NCBI GenBank assembly: GCA_013398055.1
Contig: VZRS01000312.1
Location: 37,040-101,039 of the forward strand
Reading direction: 5' to 3'
Origin: Ifrita kowaldi
Lineage: Eukaryota > Chordata > Aves > Passeriformes > Cinclosomatidae
Length of the DNA stretch: 64,000 nt
The position numbers were made by a program, and so were the translations under genes. Position 1 is the first letter of the stretch; every line of letters starts with the position of its first letter. Under the pieces are notes generated by a model. It saw only the letters and a list, made by a program, of their open reading frames with translations. It did not search any database and was not told the origin of the DNA. This document shows positions 38,725-49,757 of this stretch, piece after piece.

Positions 38725-40378
38725 TGTTAAAAATTCCCTTTTCATTTTCATAACATCCAGAAAGAGACTGATTTGAGAGTACTGAGTAAACATTTTCTCA
38801 AGATTTAGCTGATTCAAAGTAGCATAGACTGGTCAGTAACGTAAGGAACTTCAGTGGGATTTGTGCAAATGAAATACTTGCACCTTTCAAGTTCTAAAAT
38901 CAAACTTGTAATTGTACTTAAACAGTAATATGTGTTACTATTTTACAATCTCTAATTCTTCCCTAAATTTGGACAGATGTCATGCCATCGAATTTGCAGT
39001 TCATTAGCAAAATTTTGGGGTGTTGAAGCAGTTCAAAGGTGAGGTTAACCTGAGTAAAATTTTGACATGAATCAAATGTATTTTCATCTGTTTCTTGAAG
39101 GTGAATGACTATTACAGCTTAAAATTTTCAAAAAATACTCAGGCTGAAAGAGCCACCAGTACACGAAGTTTCAGCCCAACGCATTAATTAAAAAAAAATT
39201 ACAGTGAATTGAAAACTTTGCTGTCAGGGAAACATTAGGAGTAAATTATGTTACCATCATACCTGTTATACCTGAGAGAAATGTGATGAACTCTTAAGAG
39301 TTAAAGATTTTCCATGAATATTTGATGAAGATCATTGTATGTCACAGTACTCTAGAACACTGAGAGCTAAAACTTGATTTCTTTTGATTCAGTACTTTTA
39401 ATTAAAGTGTTTAACTCTCGTTAATGATAACCCAGTATTTCTGAACTACTTTGATGAAATTTACAAACCAGAAACACATATAGGCACACTGAAGAAAAAA
39501 AAATTGAAATTAAGGATGGATAGTGAATTTCCCATTTAAACTATATTGACAAATTTTATAATTAGATAACTAGAAACAGACAGCTAACCCCATGTAGTAG
39601 AGTTAGAAAAATACTTTAATTACTTGCTCTTGCAGTCACTACTTCTCAAAATCATTTCAGCTATATGGAGATACATGCTTATACCTCTAAAGGCGCTTTA
39701 AAAATGAATATCAGAGTTAGTATTTTCAATCCCCCATATTCACAAAGCAATCGTATAAACATTTTTCAGCTTTATAGTATGCACTATATGCAAGTTTATA
39801 TGAAGTACTACATAGTGAATTACCAGTTAAAGTGTATCTGATATAAATGTTTTATTGCTTAGCAAATGATGGCAGGCAACTATCCAAAAACAAATTAAAC
39901 GATACAAAACTATAGCTAAAAGAATGATATCTGGAAGGCACAAATGTGTGTTTATTATCTGTATTGCTTGTCAGAACCTTTGCATATGTGCAGAGTGAAA
40001 ATGAGGAAGAATAGCAGGAATGATAAAGATACTATGAACAAAACATCCATCAGAGAAATTAATTTTTCGCTAAATTAAACAAGAATCTTTTTTGATATAC
40101 ACAATAGCTGGGGCACACAGAGGATTATGAAAGTTTAAAGTTAAGTTATGAGAATGAGACTCTGAAATGTTATTTTACATAACAGAAGCTATAAAGAGCG
40201 GTGGCGTATATTTTCTTTTCTTTTAGCTACCAGAATACTTTCCAGAAGCCCTTTTAGGCCTTTGCATACACTGCTGTTTTCAAACCCAGATGAGATTCGG
40301 CTTTCCTCACTCCATCCTAGCACAACTGAGCAATGTCTTTATGCCTGTGCTGGGTAGTCCATCCTTGTGCCCATTTTC

Positions 40379-40730
40379 TGTGGGAGACCTCACTGCAGTC
40401 TCCAGCTTCCTCATGAGGAGAAACAGAGGAACAGGCACTGATCTCTTCACTCTGGTGCCCAGTGACAGGACTCGAGGAAATTGGCGTGCAGCTGAGTCAG
40501 GGGAGGTTTAGGTTGGATATTGGTGAAAGGTTCTTCACCCAGAGGGTGGTTGGGCACTGCAACATGCTCCCCAGGGAAGAGGTCACTGCACCAGCCTGAC
40601 AGAGTTCAAGAAATGTTTGGACAGTGCTCTCAGGCACAGGGTGTGACTCTTGGGGATGGTCCTGTGCAGGGCCAGGAGCTGGACTACAGTGATCCCTGTG
40701 GATACCTTCCAGCTCAGCTTATTCTGTGAA
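40379..40730 (+). mobile_element. CR1 LINE 3'-end fragment, different subfamily
   Basis: Sense-oriented. TGGGAGACCTCACTGCAGTC, CAGGGGAGGTTTAGGTTGG, TTCACCCAGAGGGTGGTTGG and the terminal AGCTCAGCTTATTCTGTGAA are typical of the CR1 group whose tail reads 'GGGGAGGTTTAGGTTGGA', distinct from the copies at 9218 and 32611. Confidence 0.88.
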
Positions 40731-42170
40731 TGGAGGTCATTAGCTTCCTTTACATCCATGATGATCTTCTGCAATGATTGTTCTTTGACTTGCTTATCAT
40801 GCTTGTTTCCTCTGCATCAGGAAGAACTGGTTTTGTGCTTTGCGAATTTTTTTCTTGAGGATTAACCAGCTCTCTTGGCCTCTCTTTGCCCTCCAAAACA
40901 GTTGCCAAATGTTTCCTGCTAAAAAGATCCCTGGCTAAGATGAAGTCTTCTCTCCTCAATTCTGAGGTTATGATTCTACTACTGGCTTACAATCTTCTCT
41001 CAGGATTTTAAACCACAGTCTCATGATCAGTGCTTGTTATAGAAGTTAAAATGATGGTTTACTATGAAGGTGTGCTATCATCTTATAGTGCTTCATAGTC
41101 CCTATCAAAACTGATAAATAAGAAGGTGCTGTTTGCTTCAGTGAAAGAAAATGAAAAATGAAAGAAAACACTTCATCACTGCACATCTTTCAAGACTAGA
41201 AAATAAGTCAAATCCCAGCAGAAACAACTTGGCTTTCTCCCTCAGTCTGTGTTACAATTAAAGAGTCCAGTCCTTCTGAGTGATTAATAATTTTTTTACT
41301 ATCAAGCTTAATTTTTTATTGTCAAGTGCAAGAGGAGAGAATTAATAAGTTGTTCTCTAATATGCCTTGCAAAATATACACTGTGAAAAATAGCTAAAAT
41401 TTAGCTAAAATGCCTCCAAAATACCAAGGCGTTTACATACAGTTTAAGGAACAGACTCAATATCACTGAAGAATTTTAATTTCAATGTCCTTTCTTCCAA
41501 ATGTATGTATATATTTTATCAGTTGATCTTTGAACTTGCCAGGGTTGCTAACAATAGAAGGCAGTTGGACCTAATGAACTAAAATCTCCCCTTCTTTCTG
41601 GAAGGCTTGCAGTTATTCTTTCAATTTCTTGCTTTCTTTCTTTAATAAGTATGCATTTAAATAGTTTGAGGTAGCATGGATGTGTAAATAAGAGATCTTC
41701 GTCAGATCAGAATGAATTTCCTATAATTGTCTTGAGTTTTGGTGCCTGATAGTTACCGTATGTATTTAGTAACATATTTTGGGGGTTCGTTTCCCTTAAA
41801 TTTTTAATTACAGATGGAGCCTAGTTAAAGGCAAAGCTCGAGTTTTGTCTCTAAATTTTGTGGAAAAGAGGCTGTTTAATTAATTATGTACCTCATTAGT
41901 TTTTAAATTATAATTGAACAAGAACAATTACTGTGATAAGAAAAATATGTAAGGTTTTTTTATGGCTTAATATGAATGAAGTTCAAGTGTGTTTTGTACT
42001 TGAATATGGATATTGTTTGTGTTTTGATCCGATCATGATCAGTAATTAAGTATGCAGGAAAGGATAGTTCATAGATAACTTGAAGAGTATTTACTAGTGT
42101 ATCACATTTTTGTACTAAAAGATGTTTGTTTATCCTTCTTCAAGAGTGCATTTGTATTCTCATCACTCAG

Positions 42171-42287
42171 GTAATTTCACAGCTGCGGATCCTGAGTAGG
42201 TCAGTAACTGCTGGCTGCAAATTTGACAGAGAAATATGGTCTACAGAACTTTCTCCTGTTCTCAACCTATGGAAGAAACTTAATCAG
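42171..42287 (+). CDS. DYNC2H1: DYNC2H1 exon 13 of window (C-terminal domain)
   Basis: Acceptor CATCACTCAG, donor GTAGGA. 117 bp, phase 0/0. It encodes VISQLRILSRSVTAGCKFDR, then EIWSTELSPVLNLWKKLNQ, which continues the preceding exon (..SSQ then VISQ) exactly as in vertebrate DYNC2H1. The exon starts GTAATT, so the spliced mRNA carries CAG/GTAATT, a 5'-splice-site-like sequence, after a 19-kb intron. Confidence 0.97.
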
Positions 42288-44284
42288 GTAGGAATGTACC
42301 TAATTTGAAAAGACAACTTTTTTTCCTGGTAACTGCATTAAAAATACAGTCTAAGGAATTATCTTGAGTATTGAAACATAAGAAGAGAACAAGTGAATTA
42401 AATGCATTTGAGGTGGGAAGTACAATGTTAGGTGCATAATTGGCTGTGAAGTCTGTATGCGGTATAACAGGCTATACTTTTTGTCTCCATATGGAGGTGA
42501 GACCACACTCAGAACATGAGATTAATATCCTTTATGTGTTTCCAAGAAAAATACTAAGGTACTTTAGATTTTAATTTAGTCTTTTCGTTTATCTAATACT
42601 CACAAGGCAATGTTTAATGATTTTAAATATAATGAAGTTTTTCCTTTATGCTGTTGAAATATGGTATTAGCTTTAAACTGAGGTTCATTAATACCCCTTC
42701 TTCACTGTCCAGTATCACTCCCTTTATATTCCTTTGTTGGTCTAGCTTGGTTCAGTTTGGTGGTGGTTTTTAACTTATATTGCAAAGCTTGGTTTCCAAC
42801 CATTGAATTCTTATTGCAGGTGCCCTTTTAGCTGTGATGTGTGTGAATGAAGACACTACACATACTTAGGAGAGATCTCTCCCACCTCATGCTAGGTGCT
42901 CACCTAGACATTTGGCCATTATTTTGTCTCCTCAGTGATCAAGTAATAGATCAGAGACATTGTGGCCTAAAACTATGTCCTGTACACAGCAACAGTGTAA
43001 TGGGAAAAACCTTTCCCTTACTCAAGTAACCACATACAAAGAAGTGGCATGAGGTACACATTAGAATTTGCCATTACATTTTGGAATATCTCATTAAATT
43101 CTCATCTAATCCATGCTAAATGCATGATACATCATGTTTATGTGTCCACATAGTCTTCCAATACTAAATAACTTCATGTTGAAATCTGTGGCCTCTGAAC
43201 ATGGACTTCTGTTAACCAGGTCTGGGATCTGTAAGAAAAAGTATATTTCAGTGTGACACCTTCCATTATCTCTTACTTTCTAGAGTTAAACATACCTTTA
43301 GGCCAGTAAATTTTCTTTGAAAGAGCTCAGATGAAACTATTACATATACATACACAAATAATCAGAAAAATAGAGATTCTGATTGTAGTGTTTGGAAGAT
43401 GGGTAAGTTAGGCCAGTTTTAAACAGTAAAACAAATCTGCACCACATTAATACTCATTAACAGCACACGTTGCTAATGGCTAGTTCTTTATAAGTGTTAG
43501 TCATTAGCACTGCAAATTCAAAGTACATATTCTTTAAAACTTGGGTCATAAATTAGCTGTGAGTATGTCAGTACCATGAAGCTGAAGCCACATAGCTGGT
43601 ACTGGTGGCTGAGGTTTTTGATAGTCTTAGTTACCTACATGGAGGTAATCAAGATTACCCCAGAGCTCTTTGACGAGAAAAGCTCGACCAGATGCAAGCC
43701 TCTTCTTTCACCCCTACCATTGCCCTCAAATCTGAGATCTCCTTTCACATGATTTTTTAGCCCTTTGCCTCAGTTCCTGATCTACAGGCTGGGTGACGCT
43801 TAGGTGGGGTTATTTTTCAGGCTGTAGCAGGTACCTTTATTGTGTCACTTAGCTGCTTTTCTTTGCTGCATAATTGCATTGCCTCTTGTCTAAGAGCACA
43901 AGTAGCCTTGCCAGTTCTTAATTGTGCCCTTTCTCAATGGCCATTACATGACCCTCAGGTTGCTGTTCATAGTTCTGAGGCCTCTCTTTTCAAACTCTGC
44001 TCATACTTTCAAGACCTTTGCTATTATCCCATGCTATCCCAAGCTTCAGATAATAACAGGAGACACCTGGTGCTGAATTCCACTTCACACAGCAAGCTCT
44101 CCCAACAAGCTGATAACACATCTAGAAGTACAGTACATCTAGAAGGCCAGTACTGCAGCCTTGCACAGTAAGCATAAGACCTGGTTAGCATGACCCATTC
44201 CTAGCTAGTGCAATTTAATTTTTTACAGAATCACTGGGTACAAAATGTTGTATATTGTTTGCAAAGCTCTTCTGCTGTGAAAAC

Positions 44285-44660
44285 AGCCTGAAAGAGTTGG
44301 AGTTATTCGCTGGGAGAAGAGAAGGCATTGGGGAGACCTTATTGTGGCCTTCCAGTAAGAGAGCTGGAGAGGGATGTGTTACAAGGGCGTGTAGGGACAG
44401 AACAAAGGGGAATGACTTCAAACTAAAAGCAGGTAGGTCTAGATTAGATATTAGGAAATTCTTTCCTTAGAGAGTGGTGAGACTCTGGGACAGGTTTCCC
44501 AGAGAACTAGTGGATACTCCATCCCTGAAATACTCAAAACCAGGTTAAATGAGGCTTTGAGCAGCCTGGTGTATGGAAGGTGTCCCTGCCTGTCCGGGAG
44601 GGTTGGAACTAGATGATCTTTAAGATCCCTTTCAGCCCAAACCATTCAATGATTCTGTAT
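44285..44660 (+). mobile_element. CR1 LINE 3'-end fragment
   Basis: Sense orientation: AGCCTGAAAGAGTTGGAG, GAGACCTTATTGTGGCC, GGGACAGGTTTCCCAGAG, GTTGGAACTAGATGATC and a terminal ACCATTCAATGATTCTGTA. Similar subfamily to the copy at 9218. The open frame at 44255-44470 lies in it and is not a gene. Confidence 0.92.
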
Positions 44661-45761
44661 TGTCTTGAAGTTTATTTGATTTTTTTTATGCTATTAGAAG
44701 ATAATGAAATTAATCTTTTGAATAGATCCTTTAGAATAGGATGGCTTCTGATATTTTATAGGGTTTTTTTTTTCGTGTGGGGGATACTTTCTTGAGTGTT
44801 TCAGAAAATTTAAATAATAATATCCTTTATCGAAATTAGTTTTCATAGTCTTCAGCCAGTATTTCAACCAGTAATTGCTTTAAGCTTTGAAAAAGCCCAG
44901 GCATCTTTAATATTTCACAGACATTGCATACAGTTCTACATTCTCATTCTAGATTGATAGCTCAATGAAGGCATCATCTTTGTTTGCAGAATTTTTAAAG
45001 ACCTGGAAATTGGAATGAAGAAGATTGTTGAATTGCTGCTTAAGTTAACAATCATAAATTATTTTATTTATGCATGAATGGGCAGAGAATATGAAACTAA
45101 AACGCTTTCCCAGATATGAAGAAGTAAAATAAAAAAAAGTATTCCTGGAGTCTGTAAAAAAAAATTTATTCCAGAGGCAGTAAGACACTCAGAAGTTTGT
45201 TAGTATGTAGACAAAGATTAAGTATGTTTTAAACGTTTTTATTCCTGTATTGAGTGTGTAAGTCAAGGATTAATTAAAAAAGGATTATTTTACAAATACC
45301 TTGAAAATAGTTGTGTATCTATGTACTGATAATTCTGAAATCCAACAAAATTTACCACTTGACATAGGTATGTCCCGTAGATTTTACACCTCAGTGATTG
45401 ATCATAATCTCTTAGTGTGGATGTATTTTTGTCTCGGCACTCTTAATGAAACTCCGAAGCCAACTAAACTGATGCGCTCAGAAGCACCAGGAGGAAGTGG
45501 TAAGGAAAAACAGTGAGCAATTCCCTGCAGGTGGGAGAAGGATGCTCCCATTTTCCGACCTCATCTGTTGTTTAGGGAATTTTGCTGCCTTGCAGGGGCT
45601 CCGCTGTGGGACGTTGTGGAAAGACTGCCAAGGCTTGTCTGGCCCTCAGACTGTGACCCCTTGGAGCTTTTCTACGTAGACTCCAGTCAGCTGCCAGGGG
45701 TGGTGCGGAGCATATGAAGCTCCAAGGGATCTTGGCTGGAGACTGGATACAGTCTCCAGGT

Positions 45762-45844
45762 CTGCGCAACCTGCTGTAGCTTTGAGCACCTGACAATCTC
45801 CAGAGGTTCCTTCCAACCTTGGTTGTTTTGTGGTTCTGTGAATA
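45762..45844 (+). mobile_element. CR1 LINE terminal scrap
   Basis: Only the last part is clear: CAACCTGCTGTAGCTTTGAG, CAGAGGTTCCTTCCAACC and TTTTGTGGTTCTGTGAA. The GC-rich sequence upstream may belong to the same insertion but does not match what I know of CR1. Confidence 0.65.
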
Positions 45845-46645
45845 GGAGTAATTTTTGTTCAGTTTTCAGAGCCTATCACATTCTCTGTGGCCAAACAGCA
45901 AAAATGGCAGATACACTTTGGAAAGTTTAGCTTTTTTCATTTTAGACATTTTGAAATGGGAAATAATTCTTATACATTAATACGGTAGTGAGGACTTATC
46001 TGTTGTTCTTTTTCAGAAATATTTCTGGAAATTTTTCAGAAAAAAAAATTAATTTTTCCTCTCAGACCATACATGTTGCAAAACCAGTTAAATGTTACTA
46101 CCAGATATCCTGAAATTGTTGAGCTGGGAAGTTTATTATTCTTTATCTATAACAATAGAATCGTGGCAGCTACCTCTCCTTCATCCACTATTTAGTAGTC
46201 CAGCCAGAACTCAGACTCTGAAATTTTAAATTGAATTTTACTCTAAAGGAGATAGATACTTAAAATGTGCTTCAAATCAGTGTTAACCTGTGTTGAAATT
46301 ACACAAGCAAACCTCTCTTTTTATTGAGCCATTCTGAACTAATACAGAATGTCTTGACATTTTCGCCTACATTAGCCTAATTTGAAAATATACATTTTAA
46401 TTCTTGCCATTTGAAAACACCCTTGTAATGAATACTGTCCTTAAACTGCTTTTACAGTGTTTTGCAGCATGATTCGATAACAGCGTAACACTCATCAAAT
46501 TAATTAAACTCTCATGAAGCTGCCATTTAGTTAGAAAAAAAACCGCATACTCATGTGCTCAGTATTGGTTTGCATGAAAGACTTGTTGCGCTATAAAATC
46601 AAGTCTTCACTGAATAATTTGTCAAATGTCACACAAATTTAAAAA

Positions 46646-46690
46646 ACCCTTCCTTAATGTGGAAGGGTGTTCGCAAGGGCTGGGCCCTTG
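46646..46690. repeat. Two consecutive perfect hairpins
   Basis: ACCCTTCC / GGAAGGGT form an 8-bp stem around a 7-base loop (46646-46668). Six bases on, CAAGGGC / GCCCTTG form a 7-bp stem around TGG (46674-46690). No RNA family is recognised. Confidence 0.85.
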
Positions 46691-47090
46691 AGTTACTCAG
46701 AGTTAGTTCAAGCAGTCTCTGTCCTGGTGTCTGTTCTCCTCCCACACAGCCTTCTGCCCGGCAGAGTGTGGCTGAGCACCTGTATAAGCGTTCATTGTCA
46801 CATAACTGGATCAGCTGGAAGTCACTGTCCTGTGGAATTTGAGCATTGCCCATCATGTAATAGTTGTCAGAGAAGCACAGAAGTATGAGGACACAGTGAG
46901 AGTGCATAAGTGTTTCATCGTGTCCAAATGGCGTTCTCTCATGAGGCGAGAGAGGGAGAGAGAGGAATCGGGGCTATGTTTTCGTTGTAAGGTGGTTGCA
47001 TTTTCTGCCTTGTTTCAGAAAAACCCTTTATCAGCTCCATGGAAGTTAGAAGGGCCACCCATAATTCCAGCAGCAACTCCTTCAGAATTG

Positions 47091-47132
47091 ATGATCATAA
47101 ATGTATGATCATAAAATGTATGATCATAAATT
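47091..47132. repeat. Three tandem copies of an ATGATCATAAAtgt unit
   Basis: Units of 14, 15 and 13 bp at 47091, 47105 and 47120, each containing the palindrome TGATCA. A small local expansion; function unknown. Confidence 0.92.
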
Positions 47133-47222
47133 ATCGTGTCTTCTGTGTCTTTTGTTATGTTTGTAAATTGTAACTCATTATTTTCATAAAGTTGCATAAT
47201 GCTGCAAGAAAATTGTCATTGT

Positions 47223-47335
47223 AGAATCATAGAATCAGAGAATATCCTGAATTGGTGTGGAACCACAAGGATCACTGAAGTCCAGCTCCTGGCACTGTAC
47301 AGAACAGCCCCAAGAATCACACCATGTGCCCGGTA
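47223..47335 (-). mobile_element. CR1 LINE 3'-end fragment
   Basis: Antisense. AGAATCATAGAATCAGAGAA, ACCACAAGGATCACTGAAG, TCCAGCTCCTGGCACTG and AATCACACCATGTGCCC mark the CR1 subfamily whose tail carries 'CACAAGGATCATCGAGTCCA'. Confidence 0.88.
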
Positions 47336-49547
47336 CCTCATTATCTACCTCAGCTTTTAAAAAAAGCAGCGTTTTTCCATGAAGGAAAATCAGTGAAACA
47401 GAAATACAGGGTCATTCTTTATTGCATTTTCAACAATGAAAAGCATGTAAAACAGTGAGAGGCTAATATCTGAAAGAATAGGCAGAGAGACTCAAAGGAG
47501 GAGGCAAAATAGGTACATCAGAAGGGCAATGGAAAGTTTTAAAACCCATTGCCACAACCAAAATAGAGTTTTGAATCAAATGCAGAACTAGTAGAGGTAT
47601 ATAAGTTTGTTTTCATTTTATTTGTTACATTTCTGAGGAGGCAGTTTTCAGAACACATTGGAGTTTGCAAAAGCTTTAGTTTAAGAAGGTACAAAGTCAA
47701 GCTCTGGGACAGTTTAGGTAAGACTATATGAAGTCTTATAGTGTACTAAGATAGCAACACGTGCAGAGGTGAAAGAGGGAAAATAATCAAAGTCTCAAAA
47801 TACACCTGATTAATAGTGGTAGCATAATACAGTATTTAATATTAAAGATTAGAATCTATCTTCAGTTTCTTATGATTAGGAAAAGCACTCAGTACTTCAG
47901 CAGTTCTTCATCTTAATTCCCAAGCAGGTCATGAGCATACACGTATTTTAAAAGCTGATGTGAGTTATATACATAATGGATTTTAAGGGAATGTAATAGG
48001 ACATAAAATGTGTAAGCTGATATTGGTATTCATGTTTAATTTTCCTGTGGAAATGACAGATGGGTTGTTTCAACAAATTCTCGGGGGAAAGCATTAGAAA
48101 GAGTGATGAAATGAATATGCAATTCATAGGAGACTGTTATGTAAAGGACAGTATTGAGGAACTTAGAGGACTTCTCTTTCAATAAGCTTTTGTGAATTTA
48201 AGAGAGTGTCAAAGATTGAGCAAAGCCTCTAAGGTGCGGTGTCTTGGGTTTTTCTTTATTTTGTGCAATTAAATACCTCAATAAGAAATATCAACTAGTT
48301 TATGGTAGTTTTATACTACAATTGACATATACTCAGCAGATTATGGTCTCAGAAAAACTGAAGTGAAACTGGCACTGATTTTTGAATGCATGCAAACAAA
48401 AAATACAAAGCATAACAATTGTAAATACTGTATGCTTCGTACACTTTGGTCAGTAACTTTGTTGTATACCTTTTTAACAATGTTTGAAGACTTTATTCTT
48501 CATTTTTATGTTGGTCAGTCATAAGCCATAAGTCATTTAGCTTCTCTCATATTTTAGCTTGGTAGCTGAGTGCAGTGTGAGCCTGAAATTAAAAATGTAG
48601 AAGTTCTGACAAACATGTAGTGCCTGGGAAAGATTATAGAGGTAAATATCCTCTGTGTTCTGGAAAGCAAGATGGTATGTGACAATTCAGAAGTTTATTT
48701 AACCTGAAAAATAATGAAAACTACTTGTTATTTTAAGATGACATATTTCAGAGAAAGTAAAATCTGATTTTATCTTTACTAAGTTACTAGAAATTGAAAT
48801 AGCGAAACATTTTTCCCCATAGGCTAGGGTTTACTTTTTGCATTTGTGCCTTATAGAATTTTACAGTAAAGTTTTTAATTCTATAACTGGAATTCATTGC
48901 AGCATCTTGTCACGTGTCAGGTTGGCAGTTTCCAAACACATGCTAAAATATATTTATGTAATAAGATGCATATTAATTAAGAGTTGCAAAATTACACCAT
49001 CTCTTGAAATTATTGAATAAATTTGGATTTTCAGTGGCTTTAATAGAAGGGAAGTAAGTAGTAAAAATGGCAGTGTGAGAGCAGCGGTATCTCTCAGAGT
49101 CTGAGTTACTCAAGATTTATGCATAAAATTATATATTTTTTTGTATTTATTCTATTGAATTCCATGTTGAACCAGTCTCACAAAGCAAGAAGGGCAGCAT
49201 AGTTTACAGTACCCAGAAAATCTTGTGCTGCTTTTTGTATTGGCACATTGAGACAAATACTAAAAGCAGTGATTCAGCTAAGTGAAGATTTTTCAGCAAT
49301 TCAAGTACTTTTGAAGTAACTGGGTAGACAGGCTTGTCTCAGAAGAGTGGTGCCTTTATTGAAGATGTCGCAGACAGTACTGAAAGTATCACTATGCTTT
49401 TAATCCAGTATCAGAAAAGAGATGATACCGCCACTACTTCAAAGCTAACGAGGTCATATGAGGTATTATGAATTAAACAAACAATATGTTGTACAACATC
49501 AGAGTTTCCCTGAGTTTATTAACTGGATATCACATGTTCTTTCTTAG

Positions 49548-49757
49548 AATTCTAACCTGATCCATCAGAAGGTGTCTCCTCCTGCAGAACAACAAGGATC
49601 TCCAGTCTTATCATTTATTATTCTGGAACAATTCAATGCCATTCGCCTTGTGCAGAGCGTCCATCAGTCACTTGCTTCTTTAAGTAAAGTCATCAGAGGT
49701 ACCTCACTGCTGAGTTCTGAAGTACAAAGACTAGCAAGTGCTCTGTTGAACCAGAAG
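49548..49757 (+). CDS. DYNC2H1: DYNC2H1 exon 14 of window (C-terminal domain)
   Basis: Acceptor TCTTTCTTAG, donor GTAAGT. 210 bp, phase 0/0, 70 codons. It starts NSNLIHQKVSPPAEQQGSP, continues through SFIILEQFNAIRLVQSVHQS and SKVIRGTSLLSSEVQ, and ends LASALLNQK. F.LQE..R[FY]N.L...[IV]...L..L..A[IV]..G is the general dynein C-terminal pattern seen here in its dynein-2 form. Confidence 0.97.

Larger units (their letters stand above)
23131..42170 (+). other. DYNC2H1: DYNC2H1 intron 12, 19 kb, repeat-bearing
   Basis: 19,040 bp, GTAACT..ATCACTCAG. It contains CR1 fragments (24877-24937, 31452-32030, 32611-33474, 38481-38724, 40379-40730), an old LTR (28440-28868) and a perfect 457-bp tandem duplication around an N at 25356. 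If that is an assembly error, the true length is about 18.6 kb. The rest (about 25.8-28.4, 29-31.4, 33.5-38.4 and 38.7-40.3 kb) is AT-rich sequence in which I see no exon, RNA gene or known repeat. No nested gene is supported on either strand. Confidence 0.88.
42288..49547 (+). other. DYNC2H1: DYNC2H1 intron 13
   Basis: 7260 bp, GTAGGA..TTTCTTAG. Holds CR1 pieces (44285-44660, 45762-45844, 47223-47335), a pair of hairpins (46646-46690), a GA-rich patch near 46947-46966 and a short tandem repeat (47091-47132). A GC-richer block at 45480-45760 is not identified. The remainder shows nothing recognisable. Confidence 0.86.

Noticed and set aside
23131..42170. A nested gene within the 19-kb intron
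   Set aside because: All longer open frames are repeat-derived or featureless; no conserved protein segment with splice sites was seen on either strand.
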